From positions 1,909,005 to 1,973,004 of the forward strand of contig NZ_CAKAKH010000001.1 of the NCBI RefSeq assembly GCF_916618885.1: a DNA stretch of 64,000 nt. Reading direction: 5' to 3'. Source of the DNA: Marinilactibacillus sp. Marseille-P9653 (lineage in GTDB: Bacteria > Bacillota > Bacilli > Lactobacillales > Carnobacteriaceae_A). The translations under genes and the position numbers were made by a program. Positions 40,561-49,862 of this stretch are shown here, one piece after another (within the stretch, counting starts at the first letter, position 1; every line of letters begins with the position of its first letter). The notes beneath the pieces were generated by a model. It searched no databases, was not told where the DNA came from, and saw nothing but the letters and a program-made list of their open reading frames with translations.

Positions 40561-40617
40561 GATAGATTCCTCCTGTGTATGTTGTGTTTAGTATACACAC
40601 CTTATCTTTTCTGTCCA

Positions 40618-41073
40618 ACTGAGTGTAACCTATCCAAAGCTCGAAAATCCGCAATCAAACTATGTCGTCTCTACAATAAACAAGTCAACGACGAAAGTAC
40701 TTATGATCGATCTATTCTAGAGCAACTCATGGGTCATATTGGAGAAAGTGCCTTTATTGAATCAAACTTTAGGTGCGAATTTGGGTTCAATGTTTATATT
40801 GGCCCTAGAGTTGGAATCTACACGGGAGATCATGCTGAAGCCCCAGTTGAACGCGCTGATGGCGGAGTATATGCAAAGCCAGTGACTATTGGAGATAAAG
40901 TTTGGCTTTGCGGAAATGTAAAAATCGCTCAGAATATAACGGTAGGAGAAAATTCTATCATTGGAATGGGGAGTGTCGTACTCAATGATGTCCCTCCAAA
41001 TGCCCTCGCTGCAGGCAATCCCTGCAAAGTGATCCGACCAATAAAAGAGTCAGATATCAAATGGCAGAAATAA
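40618..41073 (+). pseudogene. Maltose/galactoside O-acetyltransferase remnant
   Basis: Hexapeptide-repeat sugar acetyltransferase (Maa/LacA type), recognisable from SKARKSAIKLCRLYN, FIESNFRCEFGFNVYIG, KPVTIGDKVW and NALAAGNPCKVIR. It is damaged twice. The first 20 or so residues are missing where the IS begins. About 26 residues are also missing between NVYIG and PRVGIYTGDH, where homologues carry the block with ANFDCVMLDV. The second loss keeps the frame. The His of the YTGDH motif remains, but the missing acceptor-site loop makes activity unlikely. Confidence 0.8.
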
Positions 41074-41086
41074 ACCGAATCTAATA

Positions 41087-41125
41087 GAAAACAGCCTACC
41101 CCATTTGTTCTGGGTGAAGCTGTTT
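41087..41125. terminator. Terminator after the acetyltransferase remnant
   Basis: AAAACAGC-T-CCC pairs with GGG-GCTGTTTT and is followed by CTTTGTTTT on the plus strand. It may also serve the leftward gene ending at 41145. Confidence 0.8.
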
Positions 41126-41144
41126 TCTTTGTTTTAAGATGGTA

Positions 41145-41561
41145 TTAATTAAACCCATAAAAGAATAGCATAAATGGATAGTATGCCATGATGCCTAAAC
41201 CTGCTAATAACAGAGATGGTCCTGTAAGGGCAATATATTTAGTCGGTTTCGAAAAACTCTCTTGTTTCATGATCCATTGCCCAAATATCACTATAGCTGT
41301 CACTATGAGTGGAAGAAAAAGCAGAAGATATGAATACGCTAGTCCTTCAAAATAGATTCCCCTTGATGCAGTCTGGTCAGAAATGATGTCGTAAAAGAAC
41401 ATCGGAAATCCTATATAAAAAATAATGAAGCTGAGACTTACCAAAATCGAATAAATGCGAAATACCGTTTTGTACTTTGTGGAAACGTTGAGACTAAAAG
41501 AAATGATTATATGTATTACGGCAATTACAATTGCTACTGGAAATTCAAATGAAAATGACAT
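41145..41561 (-). CDS. Small four-helix membrane protein, unknown
   Basis: A 138-residue protein with about four transmembrane helices (near residues 5-25, 33-55, 75-95 and 108-130). No family is recognised. ATG 41561 is chosen because GGAG lies 7 nt upstream, while the GTG two codons earlier overlaps the ribosome site region. It is divergent from the paralogue cluster that begins at 41716, so the 154-bp gap holds both promoters. Confidence 0.7.
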   Translation of the reverse strand: MSFSFEFPVAIVIAVIHIIISFSLNVSTKYKTVFRIYSILVSLSFIIFYIGFPMFFYDIISDQTASRGIYFEGLAYSYLLLFLPLIVTAIVIFGQWIMKQESFSKPTKYIALTGPSLLLAGLGIMAYYPFMLFFYGFN

Positions 41562-41715
41562 GTGCACTCTCCTCTATTCGTATAGTTTTATTATAGCATA
41601 TATCTAGATAATAGTTTAAAAAATGTAAAGGTTTATATACTCCTAAATAAATTTATAAATGCGATTTCATTTCACTTGAAGTTATGGTACTTTTATTCAA
41701 AGGAGTTGTTTGATC

Positions 41716-42144
41716 ATGAGTGTAACTATTAAAAGAAGTGTCGGCGTATTTAGTGTAATGAGCAATATTTCAGTCAAAATGGAAGATGTAGTTTTGGAAA
41801 AACTTGCGCCTGGAGAATCTGTTACTTTTGAAATCCCTAAAGAACAAGAATCGATCAAAATTAGCACCGCTTTGACCAGTAAAACGTTTACTGTGGAAGA
41901 TGGAGAAACATTTGATATCGTAAGAAATAATCTCATGTGGGGATTAAGATATTTAATTTGTTTTGCGCTGATTATTACAACCCTTATCCCTTTTTTTAAT
42001 AATTTCTCAATTGCTCGTTCAACTATCTTCATACATCTTTTCTTTATCATAGGACTGACTATCTTCGATATGTTTGTTCCGAAGTATTTAATCAAACGTA
42101 CATCAGATCTATCTGAAAAAGAGCAACACTGGAATAGTTACTAA
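41716..42144 (+). CDS. Paralogous membrane protein 1 of 4 (beta-rich domain plus two TM helices)
   Basis: A 142-residue protein of a family I do not recognise. The N-terminal 75 residues start MSVTIKR and show the shared pattern: a short beta strand, a G-x2-S region, a strand with an acidic turn, E-S-V-T-F-E-I-P, then VEDGETFDI. This resembles PEGA-like beta-sandwich domains. Two transmembrane helices (about 82-103 and 108-130) and a polar tail follow. ATG 41716 has AAGGAG 10 nt upstream; a TTG at 41710 is less likely because all paralogues start MS[VI]. The next paralogue follows after 18 bp. Confidence 0.75.
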   Translation: MSVTIKRSVGVFSVMSNISVKMEDVVLEKLAPGESVTFEIPKEQESIKISTALTSKTFTVEDGETFDIVRNNLMWGLRYLICFALIITTLIPFFNNFSIARSTIFIHLFFIIGLTIFDMFVPKYLIKRTSDLSEKEQHWNSY

Positions 42145-42162
42145 TATTGGAGGTAGGCTAAA

Positions 42163-42552
42163 ATGAGTATTAAAGTATATAGAAACACTGGTTTCATGGG
42201 TTCTGCGGCAAACTTGAAACTTAGAATTAATGGTGACCGAATTGAAAAAATCAAACCCCAAGAAGTACTAACGATTCAAATTCCAAGAGAACAAGTAACG
42301 TTTGGAATCAAACTGTTTCTTGAAAAGAAAAAAGAAATTATAGTAAAGAATGGTGATGAGATTGATATTGTGTACAAGAAATATTTTCATTATTATTTCT
42401 GGACTATAATGTCTTTAATCGTAATCCTTGTACCTTTGCTTGAAGGTGCTTTTAGATGGGGTACAGCCGCTACGTTGGTACTTATAAGCTTTGCCATTCA
42501 ATATGTTTATGGTACTTACGATCTGTTTGTTAACGGGGAGCAAAAAACTTAA
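42163..42552 (+). CDS. Paralogous membrane protein 2 of 4
   Basis: A 129-residue protein starting MSIKVYRNTGFMGSAANLKL. The conserved features of the cluster are clear: R6, TG, GS, an INGDRIEKIKP turn, TIQIPREQ, and VKNGDEIDIVY just before the membrane part. Two transmembrane helices lie at about 77-95 and 98-118. GGAGG precedes the ATG by 9 nt. It is probably co-transcribed with its neighbours on both sides. Confidence 0.78.
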   Translation: MSIKVYRNTGFMGSAANLKLRINGDRIEKIKPQEVLTIQIPREQVTFGIKLFLEKKKEIIVKNGDEIDIVYKKYFHYYFWTIMSLIVILVPLLEGAFRWGTAATLVLISFAIQYVYGTYDLFVNGEQKT

Positions 42553-42587
42553 AGGTCTAATAGATTGTAAATAATAGGAAAATAAAA

Positions 42588-42965
42588 TTGAGCATCAAAA
42601 TACATAGAAACACCGGACTCATGGGCTCAGGTGGATTAATGAAAATCAAGGTCAATGATCAAATAGAAAAGCTTAAGCTGGATGAACCGAATGTCATCCA
42701 CATAGAAGAAAAAACAGCTACAATAGAATTAAAAGAATTGGGTACTCAAAGACAGATAGTCAATGTCAAAGACGGAGCCGTGCTAGAAATCAAGACAAGA
42801 AAATGGTACACACCTATGATTTTTTCTATCATTATATTTCTTGTCATAGCTAATTCTATATTAGGTGTAAGCAACTTTTGGAAATTCCTTCTAGTAATAA
42901 TACCCGTTTTTTTCGTTACGAACTATTTTTTCCCACCCTACAAATTGTCCATTATTGAAGACTAA
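42588..42965 (+). CDS. Paralogous membrane protein 3 of 4
   Basis: A 125-residue protein starting MSIKIHRNTGLMGSGGLMKI, very close to paralogue 2 in its first 20 residues. It uses a TTG start with AGGAAA 7 nt upstream. The shared VKDGAVLEIKTRKW segment leads into two transmembrane helices (about 72-92 and 95-115). A metallophosphoesterase gene follows after 43 bp. Confidence 0.77.
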   Translation: MSIKIHRNTGLMGSGGLMKIKVNDQIEKLKLDEPNVIHIEEKTATIELKELGTQRQIVNVKDGAVLEIKTRKWYTPMIFSIIIFLVIANSILGVSNFWKFLLVIIPVFFVTNYFFPPYKLSIIED

Positions 42966-43008
42966 CCCATACGCTGCTTTTATCTGTTCTACAATTGGAG
43001 GAGTATGA

Positions 43009-43833
43009 ATGATTGAACGTATTAAAAAACACAAAGTGCTCAGCTTTCTTCTTTTTCTCATTCCGTTACTTTTGATCTGGATCATATGGGGCAACACGCA
43101 TATTGAAACAAAATGGTATGAGTTAATCGATGATGAAGTGCCAAGCGATTTCGACAACTATACAATCGCTCAAGTATCTGATTTACATAATAAGGACTGG
43201 GGTAATAAACTCATCAGAGAATTGGAAGCAGTCTATCCAGATATCATCGTAGTAACTGGTGATCTGATTGATTCCAGAAATACCGATATTCCTGTTGCCG
43301 TTGATTTTATTGAAAGAGCTACTCAGATTGCGCCTGTCTATTTCGTTACGGGTAATCACGAAGCTAGAAGTAGTCAGTATGAAGAACTGATTGAGGCTAT
43401 CAATCAAACAGTCATACTCATGGATAATCGAACATTTACCTTATCTTCCGGAGTTAGTGAGCTAACGCTTTTAGGAATAGAAGATCCTTCTTTTCCAAAT
43501 GCTGATCCAGAAAATGAGCTAGCGACTCTCACAAAAGATAATGAAGGATTTAAAATTCTTTTATCTCATCGTCCTGAATTATTCGATTTATATGTCAAAC
43601 AAGATATAGACCTTGTCTTCAGCGGTCACGCTCATGGCGGTCAGTTTAGAATTCCTTTCATCGGTGGTCTTATCGCTCCAAACCAAGGGCTTTTCCCTAA
43701 ATATACAGATGGTATTTATTCTGAAGAAGATACGAATATGATTGTTAGTAGAGGGCTTGGAAATAGCTTGTTCCCTTTTAGAGTCAACAATAAGCCAGAA
43801 CTCATTTTTTTACGATTTTCAACGATGTACTAA
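43009..43833 (+). CDS. Membrane-anchored metallophosphoesterase (YkuE-like)
   Basis: Calcineurin-like phosphoesterase of 274 residues, anchored by one N-terminal helix (about residues 10-28), with the catalytic domain predicted outside the cell. Metal motifs: VSDLHNKDWG, VVTGDLIDSR, VTGNHEAR, LSHRPE and FSGHAHGGQ. The family (YkuE/LpxH-like) often acts on lipids or nucleotides, but the substrate is unknown. GGAGG is placed before ATG 43009. It lies inside the paralogue cluster in the same orientation, which suggests a functional link. Confidence 0.9.
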   Translation: MIERIKKHKVLSFLLFLIPLLLIWIIWGNTHIETKWYELIDDEVPSDFDNYTIAQVSDLHNKDWGNKLIRELEAVYPDIIVVTGDLIDSRNTDIPVAVDFIERATQIAPVYFVTGNHEARSSQYEELIEAINQTVILMDNRTFTLSSGVSELTLLGIEDPSFPNADPENELATLTKDNEGFKILLSHRPELFDLYVKQDIDLVFSGHAHGGQFRIPFIGGLIAPNQGLFPKYTDGIYSEEDTNMIVSRGLGNSLFPFRVNNKPELIFLRFSTMY

Positions 43834-43856
43834 CAGAACATTTGAGGAGTGATCTT

Positions 43857-44216
43857 TTGAATTCAAAAATGGTTAAAAAAATTAGTTTGTTAGGCTATCT
43901 ATTTCCTTATGTATTTCTATCAATGTATGCGGATTTCGCTTTTGGTAGTTTGTTGATGTATCTATTCATGCTGATCGCATTTATTGTTCTCAGCCTGTTT
44001 ATTACAAAACATCATCAACCAGAAATAATGATCAAAGGAAACATAATCAGTTTCTGCTCGTCTGCTTTATTGGTATTTGCTAGCGGTTTGATAGAAAACC
44101 AATGGTATTTCAAACCATTTTCAGCAATGGGACTTTTGTTTTTCGTAACAATTATAATGGTATTCATTCAATCTGTTTGCTTCAAAATTTATTCGAAGAA
44201 AATAGTCTATAAATAA
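43857..44216 (+). CDS. Small membrane protein, unknown
   Basis: A 119-residue protein with about four transmembrane helices and a basic N-terminus (MNSKMVKKIS). No family is recognised. TTG 43857 is chosen because GAGGAG lies 7 nt upstream; the longer frame from 43842 overlaps that ribosome site. It starts 23 bp after the metallophosphoesterase stop, so the two are probably one operon. Confidence 0.68.
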   Translation: MNSKMVKKISLLGYLFPYVFLSMYADFAFGSLLMYLFMLIAFIVLSLFITKHHQPEIMIKGNIISFCSSALLVFASGLIENQWYFKPFSAMGLLFFVTIIMVFIQSVCFKIYSKKIVYK

Positions 44217-44448
44217 AATTCCTTTATCGTTTTTTTTATCATTTGTTTGCGTAGTTTTTCTTTTCATTACTGTAAAATACTATGATGAAACATGTCGTTC
44301 AGGTGGTTCATTTGATGGGAATAGCCTTCTATTCATGACATTAAATGTGTTGTTCGTGATGATTAGTAATGTTAAAGAGTAGTTACCTTTTGTAATTGTT
44401 GTTTAAATGAGGTTCAATGAAGGTATAGAGTATATAAAGGATGAGTTC

Positions 44449-44841
44449 ATGAGTGTTACCATCGTTAGAAAGACCGGTTTACTGGGTTCACCAGGATTTA
44501 TGACCATTAAAATAGATGGTCAACCCGACGAAAAAGTCGCAGGACCATCAACTGAATTAAATTTGGAAAGTCACCAAACGACAATTCAAGCAAAACTATT
44601 TGGGTCTAAAAGTAACTCACTTCCCGTTAAAGATGGTCAGAAAGTTGAAATCAGTACTCGCTTTTGGACATTAATTAGTTTGATATTAGTTACAATTTCT
44701 TTCAGTATTTCCAGCCAAGTCCTTCCTTCTAAGTATATTTTTCTCTCTAGAATTGGATTAATAGTCATTTTTTCTCTCGTATACTTAATTTTTCCTGTCT
44801 ACCGATTAAGACTACTACCTGTTATCCCACCAGAAAATTAA
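44449..44841 (+). CDS. Paralogous membrane protein 4 of 4
   Basis: A 130-residue member of the same family, starting MSVTIVRKTGLLGSPGFMTI and with VKDGQKVEISTRFW before the membrane part. Two transmembrane helices lie at about 75-92 and 98-118. ATG 44449 has AAAGGA 7 nt upstream; the longer frame from 44407 is rejected because the paralogues all begin at this position. It is separated from the previous gene by 232 bp and may have its own promoter. Confidence 0.77.
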   Translation: MSVTIVRKTGLLGSPGFMTIKIDGQPDEKVAGPSTELNLESHQTTIQAKLFGSKSNSLPVKDGQKVEISTRFWTLISLILVTISFSISSQVLPSKYIFLSRIGLIVIFSLVYLIFPVYRLRLLPVIPPEN

Positions 44842-44846
44842 CAACT

Positions 44847-44887
44847 AAAAAAAACCAGTAGACTCCTAAAGGAATCTGCTGGTTTTT
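44847..44887 (+). terminator. Terminator after paralogue 4
   Basis: CCAGTAGA / TCTGCTGG stem (with a G-T pair) flanked by A8 and T5. Confidence 0.88.
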
Positions 44888-44912
44888 GCATAATATTTAT
44901 AATCTCGTAGAA

Positions 44913-44948
44913 AGAACCCTCTTCAAATTTTATCTAACGAGGGTTCTA
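44913..44948 (-). terminator. Terminator after the first chemotaxis receptor gene
   Basis: Read leftward, AGAACCCTC / GAGGGTTCT with an AT-rich loop, then TTCT. Confidence 0.8.
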
Positions 44949-44956
44949 CTATTCTT

Positions 44957-46645
44957 TTAAACTTTAAATAGGCTTACCTTACTTTGTAGTTCTTGTGCCA
45001 TTTCTGCCAAATCATTAGAAGCGGCTGTGATTTCTTCCATTGAGGCATTTTGTTCTTCAGTGGACGCAGCTACGTCTTCTACCTTAGCTGAAATATTTTC
45101 GATTGCATCAGTTACTTCATTGATCATTTCTTCAAGTTCTGACGAATGATTTGCAACAATTGTTCCTTCGTTGTCAGCCGAACTGGATTCCTGGTTTAAT
45201 CGGTTAATGTAATTGGTTAATTTTTCAAATACTTTTCCAGCCTTTTGCACACTTTCTTCTCCGTGATTCACGGCTTCATCGGCTTCCTTCATAGAAAGAG
45301 AAGATTTTGAAATGTTTCCTTGGATTTCGCTAATTATGGACTCGATTTGTTTTGTAGCGTTAGCAGATTTCTCCGCAAGATTTCTGATTTCCTCAGCCAC
45401 TACTGCAAATCCTTTACCTTGCTCACCCGCTCGTGCAGCTTCTATTGCCGCGTTTAAAGCGAGTAGATTAGTCTGTTCTGAAATTTCATTGATAAACGAA
45501 ACGATTTTTTCTACTTCTAGAGATTGAGTGCTCAGTACATCTACATATGATGAAGTCTGATCTGTTTTTTCTTTGATGGTATGCATATCTAAAACTGAAT
45601 CTTGAATAATTGATTCACCATTTGTAACGTTTTGTTGAACGGATTCTACAGAAGTATGAATCACTTTAATTCGTTTAGAAACATTCGAAATATTTTGAAT
45701 AATCTCTGAAATTGTCTGATTCACTTTACCTGTCTTTTCTGATTGAGCAGAGGTTGTATCTGCCATAGAAGTTATGGACTCCGTAATCACTTCTGTGGCT
45801 CTTGAAGATTCAGATGAACTGGCTAGAAGTTCTTCAGATGAAGCAGCAACCATATTAGCTTGCTCATCGACATGATACAAAAGTTCAGCGAGCTGAGCTC
45901 TCATGACATTGAAACTTTCTCCTATATTACCAATTTCATCATAATAGGTAACCTCCACTTCTCGGGTAAAATCTCCTTGACCACCTGATTCTAAAACATT
46001 TGAAACTTCTTCAAATCTTCTTCTCAGTCGTTTATTGAATATAAATAGAATTCCTGTAAATAAAATACCTGAAACAATCATAACCAGTATCAATACTGAA
46101 ATAATAGACCAGATTGATTCTTTAATCATCTGTTGTGAAACCCCTACAAACCACATACCAATAGGATTATCTGCAGCATCTAGAATAGGTTGATAAGCAG
46201 TCTGGTTCATTTCACCCATAATATCCGCGGTACCAACATAAACTTCCCCGCCTATTAGAACCGTATTAACAATGTCCTCGGAAGCAGCCGTGCCTACTAG
46301 ACGCTCTCCATCTCTTTCAAAGGTAGTGACAACACTTGTATCTCCTAAGAAAATCGTAGCAGGACCTCCTGTGATTTCTGTGATTCTATCGACCATTTCA
46401 TCGTTTACAGCTAACGTTCCTTTATAAAGTTCGCCATTTCTAATCGACCAGTCTCCAGGATACCAGTTGTTTAAAGTTTCTTCACTTAATTTTAAATCTG
46501 ATTGAGCTTTTTGTTCTGTCATATTCTGAATAGTTTCAGAAGTTTTAACATAGATTGTCACGCTTAAACTTATAAATATAATGGCAAACAATAGTGCAAC
46601 AATAATGCTGAATTGACTCGTTAATTTAAGACCTTTTTTCTTCAA
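44957..46645 (-). CDS. Methyl-accepting chemotaxis protein (copy 1)
   Basis: Transmembrane chemoreceptor of 562 residues. TM1 is at about 12-34, an extracellular single Cache domain at 36-180 (ending [13 protein letters not shown]), TM2 at about 183-205, HAMP at 206-260, then a long coiled-coil signalling domain with the conserved hairpin tip [20 protein letters not shown]. It ends in [10 protein letters not shown] without a CheR-docking pentapeptide. The start is TTG with GAGG upstream. A second copy lies directly upstream. The ligand is unknown; related Cache receptors bind small organic acids. Confidence 0.93.
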   Translation of the reverse strand: MKKKGLKLTSQFSIIVALLFAIIFISLSVTIYVKTSETIQNMTEQKAQSDLKLSEETLNNWYPGDWSIRNGELYKGTLAVNDEMVDRITEITGGPATIFLGDTSVVTTFERDGERLVGTAASEDIVNTVLIGGEVYVGTADIMGEMNQTAYQPILDAADNPIGMWFVGVSQQMIKESIWSIISVLILVMIVSGILFTGILFIFNKRLRRRFEEVSNVLESGGQGDFTREVEVTYYDEIGNIGESFNVMRAQLAELLYHVDEQANMVAASSEELLASSSESSRATEVITESITSMADTTSAQSEKTGKVNQTISEIIQNISNVSKRIKVIHTSVESVQQNVTNGESIIQDSVLDMHTIKEKTDQTSSYVDVLSTQSLEVEKIVSFINEISEQTNLLALNAAIEAARAGEQGKGFAVVAEEIRNLAEKSANATKQIESIISEIQGNISKSSLSMKEADEAVNHGEESVQKAGKVFEKLTNYINRLNQESSSADNEGTIVANHSSELEEMINEVTDAIENISAKVEDVAASTEEQNASMEEITAASNDLAEMAQELQSKVSLFKV

Positions 46646-46846
46646 TACTTTTACCTCATCTTCGCTTCTATTTTATACTGCTCAAATTATTATTATCGGA
46701 ATAATTCTATATAATTAAAGGGCATTACTAAAAGCTTTATACATCTTATTTAATCACTTCATTTTTTTCCTATTTGTAATGTCCAAATATGTTCTATCTA
46801 TCAGCTTAAACTTTCACCTGTCATATTAAAAACTTTTCAATACGCT

Positions 46847-46885
46847 AAAAACCCGATCAAGTTTCCATAAAGCTTGATCGGGTTT
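46847..46885 (-). terminator. Terminator after the second chemotaxis receptor gene
   Basis: Read leftward, AAAACCCGATCAAG / CTTGATCGGGTTTT (perfect stem) around a 12-nt loop, then T. Confidence 0.92.
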
Positions 46886-46909
46886 TCTTAAATTATAGAT
46901 CTAATCTAT

Positions 46910-48598
46910 CTAAACTTTAAATAAACTCACCTTGCTTTGTAGTTCTTGTGCCATTTCTGCTAAGTCATTAGAAGCGGCTGTGATTTCTTCCATTGAAGCG
47001 TTTTGTTCTTCTGTAGATGATGCAACATCTTCTACTTTAGTTGAAATCTCTTCGATTGCACCGGTTACTTCATTGATCATCGATTCTAGCTCTGATGAAT
47101 GATTCGCAACAACGGTTCCTTCTTTTTCAGCGGAACTGGATTCCTGATTCAATCGGTTAATGTAATTGGTTAATTTTTCAAATACTTTCCCAGCTTGTTG
47201 AACACTTTCTTCTCCGTGAACAACTGCTTCATCGGCTTCTTTCATAGAAAGAGAAGATTTTGAAATGTTTCCTTGGATTTCGCTGATAATGGACTCAATT
47301 TGTTTTGTAGCGTTGGCAGATTTCTCGGCAAGATTTCTGATTTCTTCGGCCACTACTGCAAATCCTTTACCTTGCTCACCCGCTCGTGCAGCTTCTATTG
47401 CCGCGTTTAAAGCGAGTAGATTAGTCTGTTCTGAAATTTCATTGATAAACGAAACGATTTTCTCAACTTCTACTGATTGTGTGCTCAATACTTTTACGTA
47501 AGAAGAGGTTTGGTCCGTTTTTTCTTTAATGGTATGCATGTCGGTAACAGAGTCTTGAATGATGGACTCTCCATTAGTAACGTTTTGTTGAACAGATTCT
47601 ACTGAAGTATGAATCACTTTAATCCGTTTTGACATATTCGCAATATTTTGAATAATATCTGAAATCGTCTGGTTCACTTTATTCGTTTTCTCAGATTGAG
47701 TCATTGTTGTATCTGCCATTGAATTCATTGATTCTGTAATCACTTCTGTCGCTTTTGAAGATTCTGAAGAACTCGCAAGCAATTCTTCTGACGAAGCAGC
47801 TACTGAATTAGCTTGCTCATCTACATGATGTAACAAATTAGCGAGTTGAGCTCTCATAATGTTGAAGCTTTCTCCAATATGACCAATTTCATCATAATAA
47901 GTGACATTGACTTCCTTAGTAAAGTCTCCTTGACCACCTTGCTCCAAAACAGTTGAAACTTCCGCAAACCGTCTTTTTAGTCGCTTATTGAATAATGACA
48001 AGATAATGATGAATACAATGACTGCAAGAATCATCACAATAATAAGTACTGAAAAAATGGACCAAATTGAATCATTGATCATTTGTTGAGAAACACCAAC
48101 GAACCACATACCAACTGGAGTTCCTGTAACATCATAGATAGGCTGATAGGCTGTTTGGTTCATTTCTCCCATTATATCTGCAGTTCCCACGTAGATTTCT
48201 TCACCAACTAATACACTATTTACAATTTCTTCTGAAGCAGCTGTACCGACCAAGCGCTCTCCATCTTTTTCAAAAGTAGTGACGACACTTGTATCTCCTA
48301 GAAATATCGTAGCTGGTCCTTTTGTAATCTCTGTTATTCTGTCAACCATTTCATCGTTTACTAACTCTGACCCTTTATATAATTCACCATCATATACTGA
48401 CCATTCTCCCGGATACCAGTAATCTAATACCTCTTCCGTCAACTTCAAATCTATCTGAGCTTTTTCACTAGTCATCTCCTGAATCGTTTCAGTCGTTTTA
48501 ACATAAATAGTTAACCCTAGACTGATAAATACCACTGCAAATAATACCGCAATAATGATACTCATTTGACTCGTTAATTTAAGACCTTTCTTCTTCAA
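46910..48598 (-). CDS. Methyl-accepting chemotaxis protein (copy 2)
   Basis: Tandem paralogue of the receptor at 44957, with the same architecture and the same 562-residue length when started at TTG 48598 (GAGGG 8 nt upstream). A longer frame from ATG 48613 exists, but it overlaps the ribosome site. The signalling domains are nearly identical. The Cache and TM2 parts differ more, for example in TM2 and in the Cache membrane-proximal end ([11 protein letters not shown] against [11 protein letters not shown]). It has its own terminator, so the two genes are separate units. Confidence 0.92.
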   Translation of the reverse strand: MKKKGLKLTSQMSIIIAVLFAVVFISLGLTIYVKTTETIQEMTSEKAQIDLKLTEEVLDYWYPGEWSVYDGELYKGSELVNDEMVDRITEITKGPATIFLGDTSVVTTFEKDGERLVGTAASEEIVNSVLVGEEIYVGTADIMGEMNQTAYQPIYDVTGTPVGMWFVGVSQQMINDSIWSIFSVLIIVMILAVIVFIIILSLFNKRLKRRFAEVSTVLEQGGQGDFTKEVNVTYYDEIGHIGESFNIMRAQLANLLHHVDEQANSVAASSEELLASSSESSKATEVITESMNSMADTTMTQSEKTNKVNQTISDIIQNIANMSKRIKVIHTSVESVQQNVTNGESIIQDSVTDMHTIKEKTDQTSSYVKVLSTQSVEVEKIVSFINEISEQTNLLALNAAIEAARAGEQGKGFAVVAEEIRNLAEKSANATKQIESIISEIQGNISKSSLSMKEADEAVVHGEESVQQAGKVFEKLTNYINRLNQESSSAEKEGTVVANHSSELESMINEVTGAIEEISTKVEDVASSTEEQNASMEEITAASNDLAEMAQELQSKVSLFKV

Positions 48599-48682
48599 TA
48601 CACATTCCCTCATCTTTTCTTATTTTTTGTACTCTCCTATCTATTGTTATCGGAATAACTTCAGTTTATTAAAGTAAGTTCA

Positions 48683-48729
48683 AAAAAGAGCGTCCACCAC
48701 TGGTTTTAAACCATGCGGTAGAAGCTCTT
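48683..48729 (-). terminator. Terminator after the metallophosphoesterase gene
   Basis: Read leftward, AAGAGC-TTC-ACCGCATGG pairs with CCAGTGGT-GA-GCTCTT and is followed by T6. Confidence 0.85.
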
Positions 48730-48754
48730 CATAATACGTTTTACAAAATTAAAT

Positions 48755-49744
48755 TCACATATGCTTTTCTCTGAAAGATGCTCGGTCTTCTCTTTCTTTT
48801 TTTGTACGCTGTAGCTTGAGCTTCGCTAGATACTCTACTACTTCTTTGGGTTTACGAATATCGAATAGCTCAACTGGTTCTGGACCTCTCATCGTTTCTC
48901 TTTCAATATACAATTGGCCCTCTTCATTAACTTTCTCTTTCCATCTCACCAAGCGAACCATACCTTCTGAAAGTTCGATCGCCGTGATGCTAGCAGGATA
49001 GATACCACAGCCAGTATTAAAGTAGGGACGATCATTATTTTTAGGAAACTTGAATCGATGAGTATGCCCACAAATTAACATTTTTCTGTTCTTTTGAATC
49101 CATTTACTATAATTCCGTTCAATTTTATGGCGCTTGTTAACATTTTTAATAGGACTTGCCGGGTTTCTGATTCCAAAACGGTGCAAGAAACGCCAGAAGT
49201 ATTTCAGTGATAGCATGGTAAAAAACCAGAACTGATCATTTGGTGCATCTCCTTGATGGCCATGTAAAACAAATATTTCCTGACTCGTCTGACGATGCTT
49301 GAGAACAAGGGCCTCTATTGGCTCTAAGCCTTTCATAAAATCGAAATATTCTTCTGTATACTCATCATAATTAACATAGAAATTCTTTTCTACATACTTT
49401 TTATTTCTCAAAAAGAGATCATGATTTCCGTAAATTCGAATATAGCGATCATCGTCATAATACTTTTTAATTGTTTCATATACACCGACGTAGGCATTTT
49501 TGATATGTTCAAACTTAGAATACTCTAAAAGTTCTTCACCATCGCCCACTTCTACGAATGTGTACTCACTCTCATAATATTCGTTCAGTGCATGTGTAAA
49601 CAAGTTCTGACTTCTTAGAAACTCATCTGACACACTACCATCACCTCGATGGGCATCACTCATAAAGACAATACGAGAGTGATCGTCAAAATACATTTGT
49701 TTGGCATTCTGATAAGCTTCTGTCAATCTTCTGTCTGTAAACAT
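48755..49744 (-). CDS. Cytosolic calcineurin-like metallophosphoesterase
   Basis: A 329-residue phosphoesterase without signal peptide or membrane segment. Metal motifs: FMSDAHRGDGS near residue 28, VEVGDGEELLE near 65, IYGNHDLFL near 104, LHGHQGD near 160, and ICGHTHRFKFP near 225. The inserted stretch between the GNHD and LHGH motifs is long. Relatives are annotated as serine/threonine phosphatase-like, but the substrate is unknown. It stands alone between the receptors and the exporter operon. Confidence 0.87.
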   Translation of the reverse strand: MFTDRRLTEAYQNAKQMYFDDHSRIVFMSDAHRGDGSVSDEFLRSQNLFTHALNEYYESEYTFVEVGDGEELLEYSKFEHIKNAYVGVYETIKKYYDDDRYIRIYGNHDLFLRNKKYVEKNFYVNYDEYTEEYFDFMKGLEPIEALVLKHRQTSQEIFVLHGHQGDAPNDQFWFFTMLSLKYFWRFLHRFGIRNPASPIKNVNKRHKIERNYSKWIQKNRKMLICGHTHRFKFPKNNDRPYFNTGCGIYPASITAIELSEGMVRLVRWKEKVNEEGQLYIERETMRGPEPVELFDIRKPKEVVEYLAKLKLQRTKKEREDRASFREKHM

Positions 49745-49862
49745 CCTATTATTCTCCTATTAAACCTTATTCTCTTATCCCTAGTATACGGTATGCGGGT
49801 TGAATTAATAAAGTAATTACTCGTGAGAATTCAAAACGGACCTAGATAGAACCAACTTTACC

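Larger units (their letters stand above)
39322..40617 (-). mobile_element. IS3-family insertion sequence, complete
   Basis: A 1296-bp element with orfA and orfB on the minus strand. Imperfect terminal inverted repeats are visible: the left end reads TGAACAAAAATTATAAGGTG, and the right end (minus strand) reads TGGACAGAAAAGATAAGGTG, 15 of 20 identical and both starting with TG. No target-site duplication is seen: the flanks are TTTT on the left and ACTG on the right. The transposase catalytic triad is intact, so the element itself may still be active. Confidence 0.85.
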
